This document shows, piece after piece, positions 1 to 9,120 of a DNA stretch of 64,000 bases (position 1 is the stretch's first letter; every line of letters begins with the position of its first letter). A program made the position numbers and the translations under genes. The DNA is from Paenibacillus endophyticus. GTDB taxonomy: Bacteria > Bacillota > Bacilli > Paenibacillales > Paenibacillaceae. A model generated the notes under the pieces. That model did not search any database. It was not told the DNA's origin and saw nothing but the letters and a program-made list of their open reading frames with translations. The stretch is taken from assembly GCF_014192395.1 (NCBI RefSeq), contig NZ_JACHXW010000003.1, positions 301,054 to 365,053 on the forward strand. Direction: 5' to 3'.

Positions 1-540
1 TTTCGCAAGGCTTAGATTTGGGCTGCTGAACGTGAAGCCGACAAGCCCTTTGGCATCGGCATACGCATTCGCTTCTTGGATCCGCTGCCATGTCCAGTTC
101 GATACCCCAATCGCCCGTACGCTGCCTGCTTGGATATGCTCGTTCAATATTTCGATAACTTCTCCCGCCGGTATGGCAGGATCGTCACGATGCAGCGCAT
201 AAAGATCAATATAATCGGTCTGCAGCCGCGCGAGACTGTCTGTCAAATCGGCAAGAATCGCTTCCTTGTTCACGCGTGGACCGTTATGGTCATGATGTGC
301 GCATTTGGTCAGAATGACCATATGCTCCCGATTTCCACGTTCCTGCATATACCGTCCAATAACTTCCTCGCTCTGTCCGCCGCAGTAAATATGCGCCGTA
401 TCGACAGAGTTGCCGCCAATCGCTATGAAAGCATCCAGGTTTGCAGCCGCTTTCTCGTAGGAATGATGATAGAAATAATCCGAGCCCTTCATTAATCGGG
501 ATACCTGCTTCGGGGAACCTTTAATTTGAATATATTCCAT
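1..540 (-). CDS. Aldo/keto reductase (partial, C-terminus beyond window edge)
   Basis: NAD(P)H-dependent reductase of the AKR superfamily; only the first 180 residues are in the window because the gene runs off the left edge. The ATG at 540 follows a strong AGAGGAGG ribosome-binding site. The family's catalytic tetrad is readable: Asp47 and Tyr52 in DTAHIY, Lys79 in LTK and His117 in ALHRDD, with the strand motif GVSNW at 145-149. It starts 28 bases after the stop of the oxidoreductase at 569-1570 on the same strand, so the two are probably co-transcribed and act on the same sugar or polyol. The substrate cannot be read from the sequence. Confidence 0.9.
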   Translation of the reverse strand, partial: MEYIQIKGSPKQVSRLMKGSDYFYHHSYEKAAANLDAFIAIGGNSVDTAHIYCGGQSEEVIGRYMQERGNREHMVILTKCAHHDHNGPRVNKEAILADLTDSLARLQTDYIDLYALHRDDPAIPAGEVIEILNEHIQAGSVRAIGVSNWTWQRIQEANAYADAKGLVGFTFSSPNLSLAK

Positions 541-568
541 GTTATATAGCCTCCTCTATTAGATGCTC

Positions 569-1570
569 CTAAAGTGTAACTCTTGTGCGCGAATGAGCAG
601 ATGCCAGACAAGCATCGATGACTCTCATATTGGCCAAAGCGTCTGCTGCGCCATATAGAATTGTCTGCTTGCCATGAATCGCATTCGCCATTTGATCCGC
701 TTGCTCCGTATACGCGTTTACATGCGGCACCACAATTTCTTTGCGCTCGCCTTTAGCGCTCACATAGAAATTGCCGCTTCCCGGCTCGCCCGTTACGAAT
801 GCGGAAGGAACCTCGATGATTCCCTCGTCTCCGAGTACCTCGAGCGGATTGCGGAATGCAGCCCACATGCCGCAGTCAAAGGTCAGTGAGACCGATCCGC
901 CGAATTCAATCAAGCCAGAAGCCATCATATCGACATTGTCATGCTGCTCCGAGAACATAGCCTGAACCGTTACAGCCTCCGGCTCCTTGCCGAGAAGCAA
1001 GCGCGCCGCATTAATCGGATAGCAGCCGACATCGTACAATGAGCCGCCTCCCCATTCCTTGCGATACCTGACGTTTTCTTTGTGCCCCGCATTATTGAAA
1101 GTAAAGGCGCTGCGAATGCTTCTAACCTCGCCGATTCGCCCTTCATCGATGATGTTCTTGATCATCGCATAGCGCGGATGATATCTGTACATAAAGGCTT
1201 CGGATAAAAGCACGCCTGCCTTCGCTGCCGCTTCCGCCATTTCCGCCGCTTCTTTCTCTGTCAAAGCCAGCGGCTTCTCGCATAAAATATGTTTGCCCGC
1301 TTCCGCAGCGCGGATCGCCCATTCACGATGCAAATGATTAGGCAGCGGTATATAAATAACGTCGATGGCATCATCTTCAAGCAGCGCTTCATAGCTGCCG
1401 TATGCGGTTGGAATATTCAGCTCTTCAGCCGTTCGTTTTGCATTTTCTTCATCGCGGCTGGCAATGGCCGACGCCTCGTTCAACTCGGAGAGATGAAGAC
1501 CCGGTATTACCGCTCTTTTGGCTATGCCAGCGCAGCCCATAATGCCCCACTTCAGTTTTTTCGTTGTCAT
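569..1570 (-). CDS. Gfo/Idh/MocA family oxidoreductase
   Basis: Predicted cytoplasmic NAD(P)-dependent sugar or polyol dehydrogenase, 333 residues, normal length for the family. The Rossmann fold opens with GIMGCAGIAKR at residues 9-19 and the family signature EKP is at about 98-100 (CEKPLAL). I chose the ATG at 1570 because AGGTGG lies eight bases upstream; the GTG at 1582 has no ribosome-binding site. It is followed closely by an aldo/keto reductase and faces the AraC regulator starting at 1790, a usual layout for an inducible carbohydrate unit. The substrate is unknown; the sequence resembles the dihydrodiol-dehydrogenase-like branch, which does not settle specificity. Confidence 0.92.
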   Translation of the reverse strand: MTTKKLKWGIMGCAGIAKRAVIPGLHLSELNEASAIASRDEENAKRTAEELNIPTAYGSYEALLEDDAIDVIYIPLPNHLHREWAIRAAEAGKHILCEKPLALTEKEAAEMAEAAAKAGVLLSEAFMYRYHPRYAMIKNIIDEGRIGEVRSIRSAFTFNNAGHKENVRYRKEWGGGSLYDVGCYPINAARLLLGKEPEAVTVQAMFSEQHDNVDMMASGLIEFGGSVSLTFDCGMWAAFRNPLEVLGDEGIIEVPSAFVTGEPGSGNFYVSAKGERKEIVVPHVNAYTEQADQMANAIHGKQTILYGAADALANMRVIDACLASAHSRTRVTL

Positions 1571-1789
1571 TTCATCAGCCACCTCAAATCATTAATTTAT
1601 GACTATATTGTGATTCAAAGCACTTATGCGCAGCTGTCATTATTACGGTAGCAAGCCGTAGCCGTCCGTTATTCCACAAAAACCAAACGCTTATCTTGTG
1701 CTTGTTTTTAGTTTAATGTAGAATCCGCAAAAATAAAATGATATTATTTTGTTATACATTAAAACTATATTGTCATTGGAGTGCACCTC

Positions 1790-2626
1790 ATGCAAAGGCA
1801 AAGCCACCTGCTTACGCTGCCGAATAACCCATTCTTTTGCTTTCCCGAATCGGTCGGCAATTATTGGAGCCATCCAGAGCATTATTCCCTTCGTGAAGCC
1901 GGCTCTTTGAACAATTTTAACATCCATTATGTCGTTTCCGGCAAAGGCTATGTCGAATGGGATGGCAAGGTACACACGCTCGAAGCAGGAGAAGCCGTAT
2001 TATACTTCCCCCTGCAGCGCCAGCATTACTATAGCAGCAAGGATGACCCGTGGGATATCCGCTGGTTTCATTTCTACGGAACGGGACTGCAGGATTACAT
2101 GATTGAAAGAGGCTTTCACAAAAGCCAGCTTTGGACAGTTAGGCAGCGGTCCGCCTTCGAGCAGGCCCACGAGGATTTGCTCGTCGAAGCCGAGACCCAT
2201 CGCATGCTGCATCCGACCAAGCTCTCCGCACTCACTTATGCCATTCTTGCCGTATTTGTCGAACAAGCCGTGCCGATATCCGGCAACAAAGCGAGCAGCG
2301 CAGGCAATCGAATCGTTGAACTGCTGCCCCTCATGCAGCAGGAAGCCGCACAGCCCTTCGTATTGGAGCAATGGGCCGAGCAGGCTGGCGTCAGCCCTTA
2401 TTATTTCTGCAAGCTGTTCCGCAGCGTCATGGAGATGACGCCAATGGACTTCATCACCCGCTCCAGGCTGCAGATGGCGAAGCAATGGCTGCTTGAGCGC
2501 AAAGATACGAACATCGGGCAAATTGCCGAAGATGCGGGGTATCCGAGCGTCAGCTATTTCAATAAACGGTTTATGGAGCATGAAGGCATGACGCCAACCT
2601 TATATCGCCAGCTTTATGGGATTTGA
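1790..2626 (+). CDS. AraC family transcriptional regulator
   Basis: 278-residue regulator with an N-terminal cupin-type sugar-sensing domain (about 20-150) and a C-terminal AraC double helix-turn-helix (about 190-278; QAGVSPYYFCKLF, then IAEDAGYPSVSYFNKRF). The ATG at 1790 is preferred over the GTG at 1781 because GGAG sits eight bases before it. It is divergent from the oxidoreductase/aldo-keto reductase pair and separated from it by about 220 bases, so it most likely activates that operon in response to a sugar; this is inference from position. Confidence 0.9.
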   Translation: MQRQSHLLTLPNNPFFCFPESVGNYWSHPEHYSLREAGSLNNFNIHYVVSGKGYVEWDGKVHTLEAGEAVLYFPLQRQHYYSSKDDPWDIRWFHFYGTGLQDYMIERGFHKSQLWTVRQRSAFEQAHEDLLVEAETHRMLHPTKLSALTYAILAVFVEQAVPISGNKASSAGNRIVELLPLMQQEAAQPFVLEQWAEQAGVSPYYFCKLFRSVMEMTPMDFITRSRLQMAKQWLLERKDTNIGQIAEDAGYPSVSYFNKRFMEHEGMTPTLYRQLYGI

Positions 2627-2675
2627 GACGCCGCGCAACGCCATGAATCCAGGCAAGCCGGCATATCAAGCCAAA

Positions 2676-2715
2676 AGGGGCAGTCCCATCAGCCGTAGCT
2701 GCTGAAACTGCCCCT
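2676..2715 (-). terminator. Terminator hairpin between converging genes
   Basis: AGGGGCAGT and ACTGCCCCT form a perfect 9-bp stem. On the minus strand it is followed by TTTT, placing it just past the stop of the oxidoreductase at 2751; on the plus strand it may also stop the AraC transcript. Confidence 0.7.
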
Positions 2716-2750
2716 ATTCTATGCCTATTTATAGCATTGCTCTAACCCTT

Positions 2751-3761
2751 TTATAGCGACACCCAAGTTCCGCCCTGATCTGCTGAGCGAAGCTCCGCCT
2801 CAATGATTTCGAGCGTGCCGACAGCGCTTGATGGCATGCATGTTGACACGGCCTTGCCTTCATTCACCGATTCGATGAAATATTTGATCTGGCGATAATA
2901 CCCCATATCCTCAGAGAGTTCGGCCACAAAGCCCGGCACGTCGTTCGGATTGACCTTCACCTGGCCATTCTCAAAAACCAAGTTGCCGCCTTCGAAATTG
3001 ACGCGGTAAGTCATCGAGAAGCCATAATCCCCTTCCAGCGTCCAATCGGCTTGCGCATTCAGCACTTTGCCATCGGGATAGCTGTAATGCGTGGACACGA
3101 CATCGTAGCCGCTGCCCGGAATTACGTTGCGCGCAAGCGTTGATACCTTCTCAGGCTTGCCGAACAGCCAGTGCACCATATCCGCATCGTGAATATGCAT
3201 GTCAAGCAAACAACCGCCGCTCTTGCTGCCGTCAAGGAACCAGCCCTTTGGCGCAGCTGAGCCCCTGAAGAAATATCCGCTGGTAACTTTGCCATAACGG
3301 CCATCCGCAACAGCAGCCTTCAAATATTCATAAGCAGGCCAGAACCGCAGGCATTGCCCGATCATCAACGTGTTGCCTGTTTGTTCGGCTGCATTAGCCA
3401 TGCGATAACCGTCTTCCGAGGTTCCTGCTACCGGCTTCTCGCATAATACATGCAAACCTCTTTCAAGCAGCGATACAGTAAGATCCGCATGCAGATAAGT
3501 AGGCAGCGTGATATCGACGATATCCAGCTCCTCGTTTTCCAGCATCGCGGCGATGTTATCGTACAGGCGGTATGGGGAGAGATCATAAACCTCCTGCTCC
3601 GTCGCCATATTGCCGGAAGCCTTGCCTTCTTTAAGCTCCTCAATGAGCAGGTCGCAGATTGCAACGAGCTGCACCGGCGCTCCCTCTGACGCTAGGCGTA
3701 CATAATTGTCAAAGTGCATGCGTCCCATAAACCCAAACCCAATCAATCCAACCTTTAACAT
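2751..3761 (-). CDS. Gfo/Idh/MocA family oxidoreductase
   Basis: Second sugar/inositol-type NAD(P)-dependent dehydrogenase of the window, 336 residues. The Rossmann motif GFGFMGRMH is at about residues 7-15, and the EKP signature occurs in LCEKPVAG. The ATG at 3761 follows GGAGG; the longer frame to 3818 would run into the isomerase gene upstream. It is the last of three genes (CBM9-like, isomerase/epimerase, dehydrogenase) read in the same direction with short gaps. A dehydrogenase next to a xylose-isomerase-like epimerase recalls inositol- or keto-sugar pathways, but the substrate is not determined. Confidence 0.92.
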   Translation of the reverse strand: MLKVGLIGFGFMGRMHFDNYVRLASEGAPVQLVAICDLLIEELKEGKASGNMATEQEVYDLSPYRLYDNIAAMLENEELDIVDITLPTYLHADLTVSLLERGLHVLCEKPVAGTSEDGYRMANAAEQTGNTLMIGQCLRFWPAYEYLKAAVADGRYGKVTSGYFFRGSAAPKGWFLDGSKSGGCLLDMHIHDADMVHWLFGKPEKVSTLARNVIPGSGYDVVSTHYSYPDGKVLNAQADWTLEGDYGFSMTYRVNFEGGNLVFENGQVKVNPNDVPGFVAELSEDMGYYRQIKYFIESVNEGKAVSTCMPSSAVGTLEIIEAELRSADQGGTWVSL

Positions 3762-3789
3762 GATATGACCTCCGATTTTCGATTTGAAT

Positions 3790-4638
3790 TTATCCGATTT
3801 GACGTCCGAGAATGGCATCCATTGCTCGAGAAGTGTTGTATATGATTTGCTCGGAATGATGCGTATACGGAGGTATCATCTCGCCTGTTACATAGTTGCT
3901 GTATCCGATGGCGGTCAGCGCCTCCATAACCGCAGGATAGTTGACATCTCCGGCTAATAGATCGACGAAACCGTGCAGTCCGCCGGCTTGACGACGGTAA
4001 TCCTTGAAATGCACTTTCTTAATGCGGTGCCCCAATATGCGAATCCATTGCTCCGGATATCCGTTTTGCACTGTATTACCTACATCGAAATAGGAGCCTA
4101 CGAATTCCGAGTTATGCGAATCTATGAAGGAACGCAGCTCTAGCGGCGAAAGCAGAAATTTATTCCACACATTTTCAATGCCGATGGACACCCCTGCGCT
4201 CTCCGCGAAAGGAACCAGCTTGTTGATGGATTCGAGCGCGCGATCATACGCATGCTCATAATCGACGACCTCACTGCCCGGAATAAAATCGACGCCTACC
4301 GCGCCTGGAATAACCAAAATCGTATCCACGCCTAATGCTGCCGCAAGCTCAAGCTGCTTCTTGCAGACGTCAGTCGCCTTCTCTCGCGTCCCCGCATCTG
4401 CGCTTGTCATTGAATAAGACCAATATAAGCCTGTGGCCAGGCCCGCGATTTCCAGCTCAGCCTCTTGCAATCTCTCTTTAATGACGTTGATTTCCTTGTC
4501 CGAGGCGGCAAGGCTAAGCTCACCGGTCTCATTCAGTGAAAGCTCAATGCCGTCAAAACCCGCTTTCTTAGCCGTTTGAATACAATCAGCAATCTTCGCG
4601 TCACCTTGGAACGACCAAATATTTATGCCCTTTTTCAT
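3790..4638 (-). CDS. Sugar phosphate isomerase/epimerase (xylose isomerase-like TIM barrel)
   Basis: 282-residue AP-endonuclease-2-type TIM-barrel protein. The N-terminus MKKGINIWSF and the glutamate- and histidine-bearing strands (FDGIELSLN, SIGIENVWNKF, GSYFDVGN, KVHFKDYRR, TGEM) match the metal-binding strand ends of the family. The ATG at 4638 is directly preceded by GGAGG; the upstream extension lies inside the neighbouring coding region. The dehydrogenase starts 28 bases after its stop. It probably epimerises or isomerises a keto-sugar in the cytoplasm for the same pathway. Confidence 0.9.
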   Translation of the reverse strand: MKKGINIWSFQGDAKIADCIQTAKKAGFDGIELSLNETGELSLAASDKEINVIKERLQEAELEIAGLATGLYWSYSMTSADAGTREKATDVCKKQLELAAALGVDTILVIPGAVGVDFIPGSEVVDYEHAYDRALESINKLVPFAESAGVSIGIENVWNKFLLSPLELRSFIDSHNSEFVGSYFDVGNTVQNGYPEQWIRILGHRIKKVHFKDYRRQAGGLHGFVDLLAGDVNYPAVMEALTAIGYSNYVTGEMIPPYTHHSEQIIYNTSRAMDAILGRQIG

Positions 4639-4661
4639 ATGAAAGCCTCCTATTTGAATGA

Positions 4662-5303
4662 TTATATAAATACCAGCCTGCCAAATTGGCGAGGGAGATG
4701 GAAATTTACCGCTTTGGTCGCCTGCCATGCTTGATATTCACGGCATCCGTCAGGGTCCTCGTCAATACGGTAAAAGTTCACGCGCCAGATCAACCCGGAC
4801 TCAAGCTTACGTTTGAAATTGCCGGCCGGAATATGAATCGTATATACACGCGTATTCCCATCTAGCAGCTCGGCTGTGGATACCAGACCGTCCAACTGCC
4901 ACGCCAAATCGGTATCCGTTACGTTGGACTCTCCATCATGTGAGATGAGAGCATCAAACACGACATTATGCGGGCTTACCTCCAGCTCAATGTAACGTCT
5001 GCCGTCCCCTGCCTCGTCAATAAACAGCTCCACGACATCCTGCTCATACAGCGGCTCGTCTCGTCTTGTAAAGGTTGATCTGGCAAAAGAATCGCTGCAT
5101 TCATAGCGGATGTGCAAATATGCCGCGCTCCAACATGCTCTTACTTCGGTTCGTTCCTTGGGCTTTGCTCCCGTCACCGTTTCAACCAAATCCAGCGCAT
5201 CATAGCTCTCCCAGTCGATAGAAGCAGCGGACAAGCTATCCGAATCGATATGCAGCTGTCTGCAATAGTAGACTCCACTTTCCTGAAACGCGGCAGCATC
5301 CAT
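4662..5303 (-). CDS. CBM9-like carbohydrate-binding protein, no signal peptide
   Basis: 213-residue protein that is almost entirely one family-9-like carbohydrate-binding (DOMON-like) beta-sandwich. Telling segments are YLHIRYECSD, YEQDVVELFID, RYIELEVSPHN, the alternating aromatic strand WRVNFYRID and the C-terminal HLPRQFGRLVFI. The ATG at 5303 has AGGAG at good distance. There is no signal peptide or catalytic domain, so it should be cytoplasmic. It is the first gene of the operon with the isomerase and dehydrogenase and faces an AraC regulator. A free cytoplasmic CBM9 module in a catabolic operon is known in related bacteria, but its role there is unclear. Confidence 0.82.
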   Translation of the reverse strand: MDAAAFQESGVYYCRQLHIDSDSLSAASIDWESYDALDLVETVTGAKPKERTEVRACWSAAYLHIRYECSDSFARSTFTRRDEPLYEQDVVELFIDEAGDGRRYIELEVSPHNVVFDALISHDGESNVTDTDLAWQLDGLVSTAELLDGNTRVYTIHIPAGNFKRKLESGLIWRVNFYRIDEDPDGCREYQAWQATKAVNFHLPRQFGRLVFI

Positions 5304-5469
5304 AATTAGAGCTCCTTTTTAACAAATTACGTGATGTTGAATATTAGTCACTCACATGTGATAATACATATAATACATGATCATTCAGTATATTTATTTA
5401 GCTGAAATAGCGATTATTTGGACTATTCCGTTCTTTTTCGAAGGGAATTTCTAGAAGGAATGATAACGC

Positions 5470-6375
5470 TTGAATAACGATCCAGCACACTATCCAAAAC
5501 AAAGAACGGCAAGCATGAGCGAATGGTCGCCAAGCGTCCACTACGCTCAGTTTCAACATATGCCTGCGGGGATTCTTCCTGAGCGAAGACTGTATGATTT
5601 CGAGCTGCTTTACGTCTGCCATGGCGAGGCAGCCACGCGCATGCAGGGACAGCATTACATCCTCGAAGCCGGGCAGCTCATCCTGCTGCCCTCTGGCGTC
5701 TATCACCAGAATGAGGTCATAGCTGCCGCAGGCGTCCGTTTCCTCGGCATTCATTTCGATTTTTTCAATGAGCTAGACATCCAGACTGAAGCGGATATGG
5801 TCGTCAATGAATTGAGCGTTTGGCCCGATAAATTTTGTTTCGAAGCCGTCGCAGAAGGACAAGCCCATTTAACGGAGCATCCCGTCTACACGCCGCCGCT
5901 TGCATGTGTCCAACTGATGGAGCAGCTCGTTGAAGAGTTTACCAAGCGTGCGCTCGGTTATGAGCTGGTCTGCAAAGGACTGATGTTGAATATTCTCGCC
6001 TATTTGCTGCGCACTCCCTTATCCCGCACGCTGACGCAAGCGACCCTCCATGGGAGACGGTTGGCAGCGCTCATGGAACGGATTGAAGCAGCGCCCGCCA
6101 CCTCTTGGTCTAACACAGCCATAGCTGAGCAAATGAACATGAGCGTCGATCATGCGGCAAAGCTCTTCAAGCAAATGGCCGGCATGCCGCCAAGCGAATT
6201 CGTACAATCGGTGCGCCATAGAGAAGCCCGCAGACTGCTTCGCGAGTCTGATTTATCCATCGAGATCGTCGGTGATCACGTCGGCTATTCGGATATCCAC
6301 TATTTCAGCCGAATTTTTCGAAGACATGAAGGCATTTCCCCCCGGGAATACCGCAAGCTATCCAAAATCCTATAG
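5470..6375 (+). CDS. AraC family transcriptional regulator
   Basis: 301-residue AraC regulator: cupin-like sensor domain (about 25-150; GEAATRMQGQHYILEAGQLILL), linker, and C-terminal double helix-turn-helix (about 205-301; IAEQMNMSVDHAAKLFKQM and VGYSDIHYFSRIFRRHEG). The start is a TTG at 5470 with AAGGAA nine bases upstream; the ATG at 5515 has no comparable site. It is divergent from the CBM9-isomerase-dehydrogenase operon across a 166-base spacer, so it is the likely regulator of that operon. Confidence 0.88.
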   Translation: MNNDPAHYPKQRTASMSEWSPSVHYAQFQHMPAGILPERRLYDFELLYVCHGEAATRMQGQHYILEAGQLILLPSGVYHQNEVIAAAGVRFLGIHFDFFNELDIQTEADMVVNELSVWPDKFCFEAVAEGQAHLTEHPVYTPPLACVQLMEQLVEEFTKRALGYELVCKGLMLNILAYLLRTPLSRTLTQATLHGRRLAALMERIEAAPATSWSNTAIAEQMNMSVDHAAKLFKQMAGMPPSEFVQSVRHREARRLLRESDLSIEIVGDHVGYSDIHYFSRIFRRHEGISPREYRKLSKIL

Positions 6376-6393
6376 CACAGGTAGACGCAAAAA

Positions 6394-6419
6394 CCCCCTC
6401 TTCCAATTGGATAGAGGGG
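6394..6419 (-). terminator. Rho-independent terminator of the LacI-family gene
   Basis: On the minus strand CCCCTCT and AGAGGGG form a stem around an AATT-centred loop, followed by GTTTTTG. It lies just past the stop of the repressor gene at 6440. Confidence 0.8.
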
Positions 6420-6439
6420 ATTTCAGCTACTAACTGCCT

Positions 6440-7489
6440 TTACTTCGATGATTCCAGCTCGCGTACGATTTTGGATCTCGTTGAATGCCTCAGCAAACAT
6501 TTGTATGGAATGATCATTTTGACCGGAATCGTATATTGGTTTTCCAAATAATCAAGCAATAGCTTAACAGCAAACATCCCCATTTCCAGCTTTGGAACAT
6601 GAATCGTTGATAATGGCGGCGAGGTAAATTCCGAAATCTCAATATTGTCCACGCCAAAAAAGGCAATGTCATCCGGAATTTTCAGCTCTCGCTCCGTTGC
6701 TGCCCGCATTGCTGCTATCGCCATCATATCGCTCGCTGCAAATATAGCGGTCGGCGAATGATCATCCTTCTCGAAGGCTTGTTTCGTCAGCTCGTAGCTT
6801 AACGCCACATCCCATTTCACGTCGATGACCCAATGATCATAAATGGGCAGCCCCGCTTCTTTCATTGCGCTTTGATATCCCAAAAAACGCTTCTCGTCAC
6901 GGAAGTCATCGTCCAGCTCGGAGCCTCCGATATAGCCGATTTCCCGATGTCCTTGCTCAATTAGATGCTGTACGGCTTCCTTAGCCGCTGCCTCGCGGTC
7001 ATAACTGACAACGGGAACGTCTTTATCGGATAGATCGACTCCGACTACCGATCTTACGTTAGCCTTTATCCATTGATAAGCTTCTGAATCAATTCGTTCC
7101 ACGACGAGCATGCCGTCAATTCGATGTTCCTTCACAAGGGAGCGCAGCGCCTCGACATCCGTCTCCTTCTCAAGGCTGTAGACGAACTCAAGCCGCATTC
7201 CTGCTAGGGCAAGCGCTTTTTCAATGCCTTCCAGAATAACGGAAAAATAAGGATTATTATATTTATTTTGTGGAATCGCGACAACGCAGGCAATATGGTA
7301 CGAGCTCTTGGAGTCATTTCTTTTGGTCTTCGGTACGCGATTGGTTCGGTACCCCAGCTGTTCTGCGGTTTCCCAAATTTTTTTGCGCGTTTCATCGCTA
7401 ACCGAGCGGTTGGAGTCATTTTTCATCACTCGTGAAACGGTCGAGATGGATACGCCTACCCGCTCTGCGATATCTTTCAGCTTAGCCAT
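6440..7489 (-). CDS. LacI family transcriptional repressor
   Basis: 349-residue repressor. Residues 3-22 form the LacI headpiece helix-turn-helix (LKDIAERVGVSISTVSRVM), followed by the hinge and a periplasmic-binding-protein-like effector domain (HIACVVAIP, IGYIGGSELDD, PTAIFAASDMMAIAAM). The ATG at 7489 follows GGGAGAGGG; the longer frame to 7555 lacks support and would overlap the likely operator. Palindromes built on TTTGC(C/G)GCAAA occur upstream of this gene (7561-7578) and of the transporter operon (12121-12137, 12248-12260), arguing that it represses both itself and that operon. The inducer is unknown. Confidence 0.94.
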   Translation of the reverse strand: MAKLKDIAERVGVSISTVSRVMKNDSNRSVSDETRKKIWETAEQLGYRTNRVPKTKRNDSKSSYHIACVVAIPQNKYNNPYFSVILEGIEKALALAGMRLEFVYSLEKETDVEALRSLVKEHRIDGMLVVERIDSEAYQWIKANVRSVVGVDLSDKDVPVVSYDREAAAKEAVQHLIEQGHREIGYIGGSELDDDFRDEKRFLGYQSAMKEAGLPIYDHWVIDVKWDVALSYELTKQAFEKDDHSPTAIFAASDMMAIAAMRAATERELKIPDDIAFFGVDNIEISEFTSPPLSTIHVPKLEMGMFAVKLLLDYLENQYTIPVKMIIPYKCLLRHSTRSKIVRELESSK

Positions 7490-7560
7490 TTTCCAGCCCT
7501 CTCCCCACAAATCCAAATCTATACAAGTATAATTATTGGGGCAAATTAGATACATATCTT

Positions 7561-7578
7561 AAAATTTGCCGCAAAATT
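7561..7578. promoter_or_regulatory. Putative LacI-type operator, copy 1 (autoregulatory)
   Basis: Core TTTGCCGCAAA is a perfect palindrome inside AAAATTTGCCGCAAAATT, about 75 bases upstream of the repressor start. A half-site GCAAATTA follows at 7541-7548. It has the same core as the sites at 12121 and 12248. Confidence 0.75.
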
Positions 7579-7632
7579 AATTGTATATTCCTCGACTAAG
7601 GATGTCAAGAAAACAAGCGCTGTCTAAGCAAA

Positions 7633-7670
7633 AAAGCAGAGCAAACGCTCCATTGCGTTTGCCCTGCTTT
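7633..7670 (-). terminator. Terminator of the sugar-transporter operon
   Basis: AAAGCAGAGCAAACGC pairs with GCGTTTGCCCTGCTTT with one mismatch, flanked by A- and T-runs on both sides. On the minus strand it ends in TTTTTT just past the binding-protein gene; it could also act on the plus strand. Confidence 0.8.
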
Positions 7671-7698
7671 TCATAAAGATGAATGAAATAAGATTGGC

Positions 7699-9060
7699 CT
7701 ATTTGATTTTGGAAGCCAAATCGCTAATGGCTGCTTGCAGATCGCCTTCGCCTGAAAGCGGTAGCTTCAAAGCCTGCTCTCCGTACGTCCAAACCAGATC
7801 GGTTTTCTTTGCCGTGAATGGCGAAATGATCCCGTATTGCTGAGCGTCCAAAAATATTTGATTCTCGTTGCCTGCCGTTTGAATATACGCATCAGCAGCG
7901 GCCTTGTTCGCTGGAATCGAATAGCCTTGCTTCGCTAGCTCTGTTTGACCTTCAGGTCCTGCAAGCCACGAAAGCAATCTGACAGCTGCGTCTTCATGTT
8001 TCGTATTGGCGCTGATTGCCATGCCTGCCGGCTGCACAACCGTTTGGTTAGTTTTGAATTTCGGCAAGTAAGCAATACCGTATTTAATGCCTGCTTCTTT
8101 GTAATTCGTTGTATTCCAGTTGCCGCCTGGATTCATGGCAACCTTGCCTGTTGTGATGCTAAGATTGACTTGACCGCCTAGTCCTTCGATTTGCGCAGGC
8201 GTCGTGTTAATTTTCTTGTTCTTCGTCAAGTCGATAAAGAAGTTCAACACTTCAAGCGCTTCAGGTGTATCAAGGGCTAGCGAGCCGTCTTCATTCACTA
8301 GCTTTGCACCGTTCGACCAAAGCTCAGGCTCAAGGAACCAGTCCATCGTTGAGCCTGGAGAGATCGACATGCCCCATTGCGCAATATTTTTTGCGTCAAA
8401 ATCCGCATCACCGGCATTTTTGCCGTTTTTATCGAGCGTCATTTTTGTTGCGATATCTACAATTTCTTCCCAAGTAGGCTCTAGGCTCGGCGTGGAAGCA
8501 CCATACGGATTCGTTTTGGAATCGTTAAACAACGCCGTATTGTAATACCAGACGATGACATTCGCATCAATCGGAAGAGATACCTGCTTATCCTGATATT
8601 TATGAAGGCCAAGCAGACTTTCATCAATATTGCTAAGATCAAATGCGTTCGCCGTCAATAAGCTGTCCAGCTCTTTGAAAATACCTAGCTCTGCATATTT
8701 TTCAATGTAGGCATAGCTCGTTTTGAACACGTCCGGCAGCGTGCCGCCAGCAGCATTGGCTGTCAAACCATCCCAGTAGCTGCCCCAATCCTTGCCTTCC
8801 AGTTTTACTTTAATATCTTTGTTCGCTGCCATAAATGTATTAAGAAGCTCCTGTGTGCGCAGCAGTTCCTCAGCTGTTCCCCACTGGGAATAAGTAATCG
8901 TTACAGGCTCTGTGGATGCCGAGTTCCCGTTGCTGCCGGCGTCAGGCTTGTTCGCCCCATCTGAGTTGCTGTTCGTATTGTTTCCGCAGCCTGTAAATAT
9001 AATAGCCATTGCCAAAACCATGATCCAAGCGCTGGACAACCATTTGCTTTTCGTATTCAT
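7699..9060 (-). CDS. Sugar ABC transporter extracellular solute-binding lipoprotein
   Basis: 453-residue family-1 solute-binding protein. Residues 1-25 are a lipoprotein signal ending in the lipobox FTGC, followed by an Asn/Ser/Gly-rich linker. The body has typical segments: VTITYSQWGTAEELLRTQEL near the N-terminus, TLPDVFKTS, TGKVAMNPGGNW and LLSWLAGPEGQTE. The ATG at 9060 has AAAAGGGG upstream. It follows two permease genes and an oxidoreductase on the same strand and should deliver a mono- or oligosaccharide to that permease pair. No ATPase gene is nearby; such importers usually share an MsmX-type ATPase encoded elsewhere. Confidence 0.93.
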   Translation of the reverse strand: MNTKSKWLSSAWIMVLAMAIIFTGCGNNTNSNSDGANKPDAGSNGNSASTEPVTITYSQWGTAEELLRTQELLNTFMAANKDIKVKLEGKDWGSYWDGLTANAAGGTLPDVFKTSYAYIEKYAELGIFKELDSLLTANAFDLSNIDESLLGLHKYQDKQVSLPIDANVIVWYYNTALFNDSKTNPYGASTPSLEPTWEEIVDIATKMTLDKNGKNAGDADFDAKNIAQWGMSISPGSTMDWFLEPELWSNGAKLVNEDGSLALDTPEALEVLNFFIDLTKNKKINTTPAQIEGLGGQVNLSITTGKVAMNPGGNWNTTNYKEAGIKYGIAYLPKFKTNQTVVQPAGMAISANTKHEDAAVRLLSWLAGPEGQTELAKQGYSIPANKAAADAYIQTAGNENQIFLDAQQYGIISPFTAKKTDLVWTYGEQALKLPLSGEGDLQAAISDLASKIK

Positions 9061-9120
9061 GTAAAGTTCCCCTTTTACAGATAGTTTAGAAAACGATAAA
9101 TACGGACCTGACTACTAGAG

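Noticed and set aside
2000..2581. Long minus-strand open frame opposite the AraC gene
   Set aside because: Antisense to a well-supported AraC coding region; no ribosome-binding site or family features.
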